A stretch of DNA of 64,000 nt from Capsulimonas corticalis (GTDB lineage Bacteria > Armatimonadota > Armatimonadia > Armatimonadales > Capsulimonadaceae). Below the pieces are notes generated by a model. That model worked only from the letters and a program-made list of their open reading frames with translations, did not search any database and was not told where the DNA came from. The stretch lies in NCBI RefSeq assembly GCF_003574315.2, contig NZ_AP025739.1, positions 2,604,001 to 2,668,000 of the forward strand. The letters run 5' to 3'. Both the position numbers and the translations under genes were made by a program. Positions 15,188 to 22,418 of the stretch are shown piece after piece. Positions within the stretch are counted from its first letter, which is position 1; each line of letters begins with the position of its first letter.

Positions 15188-17455
15188 ATGTTCCGTGAGA
15201 GGCCAGGAAAATCTTTATTGACTGCTTCACCGAAATGGCAGATGGCGGCCGCGCTGGGGCTCGCCGCGGGATGCAGCCTCATTCCATCGCTGATCGGGCA
15301 TCCGTCCCCGCTGCTGAGCGCGGGACTCTCGCTCGTCCCGATCGCTTATCTCGGCGCTCAGTTTGGACGAAGCCTCGCTCGCAACCGGGTTCTGGAGCGG
15401 GACGTGGCGCTGGCGCACGGCGCGCGGACGCAGCAGGAGACGGCGTATCAGGCGACGGTGCAAAATCTGGCGCTCGCCGTGTCCGCGCGCGATCAGGAAG
15501 CCTACGAGCATGTGCTGCGCGTGCAGCGCTTCGCGGTGGCGATCGCCGCGCGGCTGGGGCTGTCCGCCGAGGAGCAGGAGGCTATCGCGGTCTCCGCGCT
15601 GCTGCACGATGTCGGCAAGCTGGGCGTCCCGGAATACGTGCTGCTGAAGACCGGGCGGCTGACGCCGGCCGAGTATGAGATCGTCAAAAAGCACTCCGTC
15701 ATCGGCGCTAACCTCCTGGAGCCGATCCCGTTCCCCTGGCCGGTCGCGCCGGCGGTCAAGCACCATCACGAGCGCATCGACGGCACGGGATATCCCGATG
15801 GCCTCGCCGGGGACGAAATCCCGCTGTCGGCGCGTATTCTGGCCGTGGCCGATGTCTACGACGCGCTGACGTCGCGCCGCTCCTACCGCGACGCATGGTC
15901 GGAAGAGCGCGCTCGCCAGTATCTTTGCAGCAACTCTGGGCGGCAGTTTGACCACGAGGTCGTGAACGCGTTTCTTCAGGTGGTGCGCGAGCTGGAGCCG
16001 GCCCTGGAAGCGGCCGGAAACGCCCCGGCGGCGCATGGCGAGGCCCGGACCGACTTTGGGCAGGCGGCGCGCCAGATCCACCGGATGTCCGTGGAGACCT
16101 GGGCGCTGCATGAAGTCGCCCAGGTGCTCGCCAGCAACATGGGGATCGACGCCACCCTGGCGCATATCGTGCAGAAGGTCGAATCGGTCTTTCCCGGCTG
16201 CGCCGCTTTGTTTTTGCAGAAGGACGCGCTGGACGGACCGCTTCTGGTGCGTGTCGCCTGCGGCGTCAACCACGCGTATTTTGAGGGGATGCAGGCCAGC
16301 GGCGAGGGCGGCGTGACCGACCGGGTCGCCCGGACGAAAAAGGGATACCTGGGCGTCTATCGCTCGGGTGATCTGATCCATCCCGAAGCCGGCGCGTGTC
16401 CGGACATGCGGGAATGGGTCTCCCTGAAGAGCGCGCTGGTCGTGCCGGTGGTGGTGGAGGGCGAGCTTCTTGGCGCTCTCAATCTTTACCATCCCGAGGC
16501 GGACGCCTTCTCCAGCGGCGACCGGAAATTGCTCACCATGATCGCCGACCGGATCGGGCCGGCGGTCTATAACGGCCTGCTCTTCGAACGCGCGCGCAGC
16601 CACGCGCTCACCGACACCCTGACCGGGCTGTACAACATGCGCTACTTCACGAACTATGTGGCGGATCTCTGCGAGCATTGCCAGAGCCTCGCGGGCGAGA
16701 TCGTCGACGGCGGCGCGGCGGACGACCTGGAGATCGCGGGCGGCGCTGCGATCGAGGCGGCGCCGGAGCGCGCCTATGTCGTGGAGCCCTACAATCCGTT
16801 CGGCGCCGCTCCCGCTCCCTGCGCCGCGCCCGTCCTGTCCGTTCCGAAAACCGCCGAACGCCCGCCGTCGCGGCCGGCCGGCGGGCCGCTGACGCGGCGC
16901 CTGATCCGCCATGGACAGACGATGGGCTCTTCCGAGGATTCCGAAGGCCAGGAGACGCCGTTCGGCCTCCCCGGCGCCTCTCCGTCCTTCCCGGAGGCCG
17001 CTACGAAGCCATTTTCAAAAACACGGCGGCGTGAGTTCGCCCTGCTGTATCTCGATCTGAACAACTTCAAACCGATCAACGACAACTACGGCCATCCCAA
17101 AGGGGACCGGGTTCTGCGCGACCTGGCGGGCGTCTTCCGCGAAGCCGTGCGCGAGCCGGACGTGATCGCCCGCTACGGCGGCGATGAATTCGTCGTCGCG
17201 CTCCACGGCGCCGACCGGGGCAAGGCCGAGGAGGTCGCGGTCCGTCTGCGCGGCCTGGTGGAGAGCTACGATCCCGGGCTGACGCCCGCGCTTCGGGACG
17301 ACTTGCATTTGAGCGTGAGCATCGGCGTCAGCTGCTTTCCCGCCGATGGATCCGATTTCGCGGCGCTGCTGTCCTCGGCGGACAAACGAATGTTTCGCGC
17401 GAAAGACGAGCACAAGCAGGCCCACGGCCTCTCCGCCGGACGCCGCGCCGCATAA
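15188..17455 (+). CDS. HD-GYP / GAF / GGDEF cyclic-di-GMP signalling protein
   Basis: A 755-residue protein that combines opposing c-di-GMP activities. Order (numbering from two codons before the start used): hydrophobic N-terminus at 20-60, probably one or two membrane segments; HD-GYP phosphodiesterase with 'LLHDVGKLG' (H142, D143), 'HHHERIDGTGYPDG' and 'DVYDALTS'; GAF at about 305-465; GGDEF with 'DLNNFKPINDNYGH' and an intact RYGGDEF. An RxxD inhibitory site (REPD) lies five residues before GGDEF. The GGDEF domain is split after its first helix by about 115 Pro/Ala/Gly-rich residues. The ATG at 15188 has a weak ribosome site; TTG starts further in are possible. Confidence 0.88.
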   Translation: MFRERPGKSLLTASPKWQMAAALGLAAGCSLIPSLIGHPSPLLSAGLSLVPIAYLGAQFGRSLARNRVLERDVALAHGARTQQETAYQATVQNLALAVSARDQEAYEHVLRVQRFAVAIAARLGLSAEEQEAIAVSALLHDVGKLGVPEYVLLKTGRLTPAEYEIVKKHSVIGANLLEPIPFPWPVAPAVKHHHERIDGTGYPDGLAGDEIPLSARILAVADVYDALTSRRSYRDAWSEERARQYLCSNSGRQFDHEVVNAFLQVVRELEPALEAAGNAPAAHGEARTDFGQAARQIHRMSVETWALHEVAQVLASNMGIDATLAHIVQKVESVFPGCAALFLQKDALDGPLLVRVACGVNHAYFEGMQASGEGGVTDRVARTKKGYLGVYRSGDLIHPEAGACPDMREWVSLKSALVVPVVVEGELLGALNLYHPEADAFSSGDRKLLTMIADRIGPAVYNGLLFERARSHALTDTLTGLYNMRYFTNYVADLCEHCQSLAGEIVDGGAADDLEIAGGAAIEAAPERAYVVEPYNPFGAAPAPCAAPVLSVPKTAERPPSRPAGGPLTRRLIRHGQTMGSSEDSEGQETPFGLPGASPSFPEAATKPFSKTRRREFALLYLDLNNFKPINDNYGHPKGDRVLRDLAGVFREAVREPDVIARYGGDEFVVALHGADRGKAEEVAVRLRGLVESYDPGLTPALRDDLHLSVSIGVSCFPADGSDFAALLSSADKRMFRAKDEHKQAHGLSAGRRAA

Positions 17456-17475
17456 AAACTTCTCTTCGCTTGTAA

Positions 17476-17514
17476 TGCGCCTCGGCCCTGATCTTCAGGG
17501 CCGAGGCGCATTTT
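17476..17514 (+). terminator. Rho-independent terminator
   Basis: Perfect 16-bp inverted repeat (17476-17491 and 17495-17510) with a 3-nt loop followed by TTTTGTG, 20 bp after the HD-GYP/GGDEF stop codon. Confidence 0.8.
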
Positions 17515-17631
17515 GTGTTTCTGAGCCTTTCGCAAATTTGAGGCCCCAAATCTCAGGAGAGGAATATCCGTCAAGAAAAACGAACAGAATTTTGTATCCC
17601 TGGATTTGTCTCTTACGAAAGCCTAAACCTT

Positions 17632-19026
17632 GTGACTAACCAAGAAATTGCAGCATCGCGAAAACGCCTCGTTGAGTTGCGGCAAGCGCAAGGCCAGCCG
17701 CTTTCGCCGGAGCGCGCCGTTCTGATCGAGGCCTTTCATGAGGTGGAGGCCACCCTGGAGGAGCTAAGCGTTGTCGAGGAGGAGCTGCGTCGGCAGAATG
17801 AAGAACTGGCCGACGCGCGCGGCGTGATCGAAGCCGAGCGCCAGCGATATCGTCATTTGTTCGATTTCGCCCCGAACGGTTATCTGGTGACCGACGCCTC
17901 GGGGCTGATCCTGGAGGCAAATCATGCGGTCTCCATCATGCTCAATATCGCGCCGCGAAACTTGCAGCGCAAGCCTCTGGCGACCTATCTCAATCTGGGA
18001 GACAAGGGTGTCCTTTATCAGCGCTTGAATGCGCTGGAGAGCGGGGAGCAGCGCGTCGATTTCGACGTTCAGGTGACGCCGCGCGGCGGGGCGGCGTTCG
18101 ATGTGAGCATCGCGGCGTCGCCAGGGCCGCAGGACGCCTTTGGCGCTCCCACCTTTCTCTGGGTGCTTCAGGATATCACCGAACGCAAGCGCATTGCGGC
18201 GAAGCTCGCGGCGGGCGCCGCCGAGACGGAGCAGCGCGCCGCGCGGCAAACGACGCAGCTCAGCGCCGCTTACGAACATCCTCGGCGTTTCGCCGAAACG
18301 CTCCAGCTCGTCCGGGCGTCCCATCTTCCGATAGACGATCCGGCCTTGCAGCTTTACTCTGGAGCGGAGGCCGCGCCGGAGGAGGCGCAAGCCGGCGGCG
18401 TGTTCTCGGACGCCTTTCCGCTGGACGGCCGTGTGGCGCTGCTCGCCGGCGAAGTTGTTGTGGACGACGGGGTCGGAAATGGCCTGGCCGCCGCCGTTTA
18501 CGCGTCGCACGTTCGGTTCCTTCTGCGTGCGTTTCTCAATCAGGGAATGGATGGGGGCCTCGCGCTCAGTCAGCTCAGCGACTCCATTGAGACCGCCCGG
18601 AGCCGGGGCGACTGGAGCGCGAATACCGCCGTCTCGCTGTCGTTGGTCGTCGCCGAAAAGTCCAGTCATCGGATTCAAGTGTTCAGCGCCGGAACCGAGA
18701 CGTTTCTGCTGCGCCCTTCGGGGGCGGCGGACGCCATTCCCTGCCAGGGCGCGATTCTCGGCGTCTCGCCCGGGGCTCGGTATGAGCCCGTGACGGATAC
18801 GCTGGCGCACGGGGACATGGCGGTGCTGGCGACGAGCGGATTCACCCAGGCGCGCCGGACCGGGAATCCGCTCGAAATGGAAGGTCTCGCGCGCCTGGCT
18901 CAGCAGGCCGTTTCGGATGGGGACGGCCTGGATATAATAGGAAGCGCGATCCAGCGCGGTCTCCGCGAATACGCCGGCGGCCAACTCCACCACGACGCTT
19001 GTATACTGATCGCACGACGGGTATAA
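17632..19026 (+). CDS. PAS-domain PP2C/SpoIIE-type phosphatase
   Basis: A 464-residue cytoplasmic protein. An N-terminal coiled coil (residues 30-70, 'ATLEELSVVEEELRRQNEEL') leads into a PAS domain (about 72-180, ending 'LQDITERKR'). A PP2C-like domain follows from about 245, with 'VVVDDGVGNGLAAAVYASHVRFLLRAF', 'FSAGTETFLL', 'LATSGFTQARR' and 'LHHDACILIARR'. The usual 'GDVSGKG' and 'TDG' elements are altered ('VDDGVGNG', 'TSG'), so catalysis may be weakened. Such enzymes dephosphorylate anti-sigma-factor antagonists, and an RsbW-like kinase is encoded 6 kb downstream. GTG 17632 is the start. Confidence 0.75.
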   Translation: MTNQEIAASRKRLVELRQAQGQPLSPERAVLIEAFHEVEATLEELSVVEEELRRQNEELADARGVIEAERQRYRHLFDFAPNGYLVTDASGLILEANHAVSIMLNIAPRNLQRKPLATYLNLGDKGVLYQRLNALESGEQRVDFDVQVTPRGGAAFDVSIAASPGPQDAFGAPTFLWVLQDITERKRIAAKLAAGAAETEQRAARQTTQLSAAYEHPRRFAETLQLVRASHLPIDDPALQLYSGAEAAPEEAQAGGVFSDAFPLDGRVALLAGEVVVDDGVGNGLAAAVYASHVRFLLRAFLNQGMDGGLALSQLSDSIETARSRGDWSANTAVSLSLVVAEKSSHRIQVFSAGTETFLLRPSGAADAIPCQGAILGVSPGARYEPVTDTLAHGDMAVLATSGFTQARRTGNPLEMEGLARLAQQAVSDGDGLDIIGSAIQRGLREYAGGQLHHDACILIARRV

Positions 19027-19046
19027 CTCCCGAAAAGAGGGCCCTC

Positions 19047-19382
19047 ATGACGGTGTCCAGTTTTCCTGTGGAAGATACAACGGTCACGCTCCTTCAAGGC
19101 GAAATCTGCATGCAGTACACGCGATGCGGAAAAACGACCTGCCGCTGCCGCGAAGGAAGTTTGCACGGCCCTTACTACTACCGTGTGTGGCGAGAAGGCG
19201 ATGTGGTCCGCAAGGATTACGTGCGTCGTGATCGACTCGCGGAGATGCAGGCCGGCTGCGATGCTTACAAAGCGCTCATGGACCATTTGAAACAGTCCCG
19301 CCAGAAGCGCGTCCAGATCGAAAAAAGCATCCGAGGCGAATGGCGCCGGGGCAAGGTTTCGATCGCCGCAAAGGCGGACTGA
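19047..19382 (+). CDS. DUF6788-type small Cys-rich protein
   Basis: A 111-residue basic protein. The core motif 'CGKTTCRCREGSLHGPYYY' (residues 28-46, with Cys28, Cys33, Cys35 and His42) is the hallmark of the short DUF6788-type proteins that often occur near mobile elements. The remainder is an Arg/Lys-rich helix. ATG 19047 has AAAAGAGG upstream; the frame is open a little further into the preceding gene, but without a ribosome site. A zinc- or nucleic-acid-binding role is possible but not shown. It sits between the PP2C and CheB-like genes, with no transposase nearby. Confidence 0.7.
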   Translation: MTVSSFPVEDTTVTLLQGEICMQYTRCGKTTCRCREGSLHGPYYYRVWREGDVVRKDYVRRDRLAEMQAGCDAYKALMDHLKQSRQKRVQIEKSIRGEWRRGKVSIAAKAD

Positions 19383-19454
19383 TGCGCCGCCGCGATCTCC
19401 AGGGGGCGCGGCGGACTCGCGGCGCCGGGCGTTCCGCGTAAGGAGAGACGCCTT

Positions 19455-20519
19455 TTGGCGGAAACTATCAATCGAATTATCGTGATCGGAACGTCAGCCG
19501 GCGGTGTCGAGGCTCTCACACGTCTTGTCTCCGATCTGCCCGAGGATATGTCCGCCGCCGTTTTTATCGTGCTCCACATCCCCGCCAATAGCTCGGGGGT
19601 CTTGCCAAAGCTGCTGGGCAGGACCGCGCGGATGCCGGTGTCCCACCCCCTGGATGGCGACCCGATCCAGGCCGGGCATATCTATGTGGCGCCGCCGGAC
19701 CATCATCTTTTGCTTCGGTCCGGAACGATCCATGTCAGCAGCGGTCCAAAGGAAAACAGCCATCGGCCGGCGATCGATCCGCTGTTCCGGACGGCGGCCC
19801 GCAACTACGGAGCGCGCGTCATCGGCGTCATCCTGACCGGCAATCTCGATGACGGTTCGGCGGGGCTGCTGATGATCAAGCGCCATGGCGGCCTGGCGGT
19901 TGTCCAGTCGCCCACCGACGCGCAATTCCCCAGCATGCCGGCAAGCGCCATCGACAGCGTCGATGTGGACTATGTGCAGCCGCTTTCCCAGATCGGTCCG
20001 CTGCTGCAATCCCTCGCGAACGCTCCGGCGCCGGTTCCGTCGGATGTCTCGCCGGACACGGAGCTCGACCGGACGCGCGAGGACGACCGGATAGCGTTTG
20101 ACAGCGAGGCCGATTCCGACGCGCACGCCGCCGCCCGGGACTACGAGGTCGGACGCCCGTCGGTTTACGCCTGTCCCGATTGCCATGGCGTCTTATGGGA
20201 GATTCAAGAGGGTGACGTGCTCCGGTACCGGTGCCGCGTCGGGCACGCGTACACCGTGGAAAATCTCCTCAGCGCCCAGGAGCATTCCCTGGAGGACGCG
20301 CTTTGGGCGGCCCTGCGTTCGCTGGAGGAGACGTCTTCGCTCGCATGGCGCATGGAGCTGCGCGCGGCGGAGCGCGGGCACGCGCATGGGCGAAAGTATT
20401 TCCGCGAGCGGGCGATCGCGGCGGACGCGCGCGCTCTGGTGATCCGCCAGGCGATCGAGCGGAAACTGATCGCGGAACCGGGCGCGCCCAACGACGATAT
20501 TCCTTATGCCGAGAAGTAA
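19455..20519 (+). CDS. Stand-alone CheB-type methylesterase with zinc-ribbon tail
   Basis: A 354-residue protein whose first 190 residues are a CheB methylesterase domain without the usual receiver. The triad is Ser14 ('GTSAGG'), His41 ('VLHIPAN') and Asp133 ('LTGNLDDG'). A variable linker is followed by a C-terminal module with 'ACPDCHGVLWE' and 'YRCRVGHAYT', four likely zinc ligands (CxxC and CxxxH), and a long helix rich in Arg and Glu. TTG 19455 is the start, after 'aaggagag'. It is adjacent to a CheR-type gene, but no chemoreceptor, CheA or CheW lies in the window, so the substrate is unknown. Confidence 0.87.
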   Translation: MAETINRIIVIGTSAGGVEALTRLVSDLPEDMSAAVFIVLHIPANSSGVLPKLLGRTARMPVSHPLDGDPIQAGHIYVAPPDHHLLLRSGTIHVSSGPKENSHRPAIDPLFRTAARNYGARVIGVILTGNLDDGSAGLLMIKRHGGLAVVQSPTDAQFPSMPASAIDSVDVDYVQPLSQIGPLLQSLANAPAPVPSDVSPDTELDRTREDDRIAFDSEADSDAHAAARDYEVGRPSVYACPDCHGVLWEIQEGDVLRYRCRVGHAYTVENLLSAQEHSLEDALWAALRSLEETSSLAWRMELRAAERGHAHGRKYFRERAIAADARALVIRQAIERKLIAEPGAPNDDIPYAEK

Positions 20520-20579
20520 ACGGAGCAGTCCTTTGACCTTTGATCAAAACGCGGTCGTCGTGGCGAGGCGCAGTCTGAT

Positions 20580-22418
20580 ATGACCGAATTGGAGATTCAT
20601 CAGCCTGATTTCGAGACTCTGCTGCAATATCTCAAGCGCAACCGTGGATTTGATTTCACCGGATACAAGCGAAACAGCGTGATGCGCCGCGTGGAAAAGC
20701 GGATGTCGGACATTGGGGTGGAGGGGTATTCCCACTATGTCGATTATCTTGAGGTGCATCCCGAAGAGTTCTCCCAACTCTTCAATACGATTCTGATCAA
20801 CGTGACGGCGTTTTTTCGCGACCCCGCCGCCTGGGACTTCATCCGGGATGAGGTAATTCAGCGGATCATCGTGACAAAGGGGCTAGACGATCCGATCCGT
20901 ATCTGGAGCGCCGGCTGCGCTTCCGGCGAAGAGGCCTACACGCTGGCGATGCTGCTGGCCGAAGCGCTCGGCTTCGAGCGGTTCCGTGACCGCGTCAAGA
21001 TCTACGCGACGGACATCGACGAGGAGGCGCTGACCGAGGCGCGCCAGGCCAGCTACACCGCGCGCGAGGTGATCGGCGTTCCTGCGGAGTATCTGGAGCG
21101 ATATTTTGAGCGCTCCGCGTCGCGATACGTCTTTCACAAGGACTTGCGCCGCGCCGTCATCTTCGGCCGGCACGATCTGATCCAGGATGCGCCGATCTCC
21201 CGGATCGATCTGCTGGTCTGCCGCAACGCGATGATGTATTTCAACGCCGAAATCCAGTCCAAGATCCTGGCGCGGCTCCACTTTGCGCTCAGCGACACCG
21301 GATATCTCTTTCTGGGCAAGGCGGAGATGCTGTTCACGCACTCTAATCTCTTTACGCCGGTGGATCTGAAGCTGCGCGTCTTCAACAAAGTGATGAAGGG
21401 AACTTTGCGCGACCGTTTGCTGCTGATGACGCAGACGGGCAGCGAAGAGGATGTGGATCACCTGACCGATCACGTTCAGATGCGGGAAATCGTCTTCGAA
21501 ACCGGGCCGATCGCGCAGATCGTGATCGGGCTGACCGGCATGCTGGCGCTCGCCAACGACCGCGCCCGAAATCTATTTCGCCTCAGCCATCGCGATATGA
21601 ACCGGCCTTTGCAGGACCTGGAGATCTCCTATCGTCCCGTCGAGCTGCGCTCATGCATCGAGCAGGCGTACAACGAGCGCCGCGTGGTGGTGGTGAAAGA
21701 TGTCCCCTGGCCGCCGGCGCCCGGCGAGACCGGTTTTTTGGACGTCCAGGTCGTGCCGCTGCAAGACAACGCCGGCTCGATCCTGGGCGCCGCCGTCACC
21801 TTCACCGATGTCACCCGATTCAAGCAGCTTCAGGGTGAGCTTTTGGAAGCCAACCGTGAGCTGGAGACGGCCTACGAGGAGCTTCAATCCACCAACGAAG
21901 AATTGGAGACGACAAACGAGGAGCTTCAGTCCACGGTGGAGGAGCTGGAGACGACGAATGAGGAGCTTCAGTCCACGAACGAGGAACTGGAGACGATGAA
22001 CGAGGAACTCCAATCGACGAACGAAGAGCTTCAGACCATGAATGAGGAGATGCGCCATAGCAGCGGCGACTTCAAGCGCGCCAATACGTTCCTGGGCGCG
22101 ATCCTCTCCAGCATGCGCGGCGGCGTGGTGGTCCTGGACAATAACCTGGAAGTCCAGATCTGGAACTCCAAAGCGGAGGAGCTATGGGGCCTGCGCTCTG
22201 AGGAAGTCCAGAACAAGCACTTCTTCAGTCTCGACATCGGGCTTCCCGTCGACCGGCTCAAACCATCCATCCGCGCCTGCCTCTCCGGCAGCCTCTCCTC
22301 CTTTGAAGACACCATCGAAGCCACCAACCGGCGCGGCAAGGCGATCATCTGCAAAGTCACCTGCACCACGCTGATCAACGGCGAGGACCTCTTCGGCGTC
22401 ATCATGGTGATGGAATGA
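20580..22418 (+). CDS. CheR-type methyltransferase with heptad coiled coil and PAS domain
   Basis: A 612-residue protein. Residues 8-275 are a CheR methyltransferase: N-terminal helical domain, 'NVTAFFRDP', the SAM-binding 'WSAGCASGEEAYTLA', 'ATDIDEEAL' and 'CRNAMMYF'. Residues 300-420 form a PAS-like domain. Residues 433-488 are eight almost perfect heptads alternating EELQSTN and EELETTN, a long parallel coiled coil. Residues 505-612 are a second PAS domain ('GGVVVLDNNLEVQIWN'). The layout matches the CheR half of CheB-CheR-PAS hybrid proteins, here split from CheB. Its 3' end overlaps the opposite-strand gene by 17 bp. Confidence 0.88.
   Translation: MTELEIHQPDFETLLQYLKRNRGFDFTGYKRNSVMRRVEKRMSDIGVEGYSHYVDYLEVHPEEFSQLFNTILINVTAFFRDPAAWDFIRDEVIQRIIVTKGLDDPIRIWSAGCASGEEAYTLAMLLAEALGFERFRDRVKIYATDIDEEALTEARQASYTAREVIGVPAEYLERYFERSASRYVFHKDLRRAVIFGRHDLIQDAPISRIDLLVCRNAMMYFNAEIQSKILARLHFALSDTGYLFLGKAEMLFTHSNLFTPVDLKLRVFNKVMKGTLRDRLLLMTQTGSEEDVDHLTDHVQMREIVFETGPIAQIVIGLTGMLALANDRARNLFRLSHRDMNRPLQDLEISYRPVELRSCIEQAYNERRVVVVKDVPWPPAPGETGFLDVQVVPLQDNAGSILGAAVTFTDVTRFKQLQGELLEANRELETAYEELQSTNEELETTNEELQSTVEELETTNEELQSTNEELETMNEELQSTNEELQTMNEEMRHSSGDFKRANTFLGAILSSMRGGVVVLDNNLEVQIWNSKAEELWGLRSEEVQNKHFFSLDIGLPVDRLKPSIRACLSGSLSSFEDTIEATNRRGKAIICKVTCTTLINGEDLFGVIMVME
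21876..22043 (+). repeat. In-gene 21-bp tandem repeat encoding the heptad coiled coil
   Basis: Eight tandem 21-bp units inside the CheR-PAS gene, each encoding a seven-residue EEL-x-(S/T)-(T/M)-N unit. Units alternate in pairs (QS/ET), so the effective period is 42 bp. DNA identity between units is high enough to allow slippage or recombination, so copy number may vary. Confidence 0.85.

Noticed and set aside
21876-22043. Possible CRISPR-like array because of regular direct repeats
   Set aside because: Units are 21 bp without spacers, in frame, and encode a coiled coil inside CheR-PAS.
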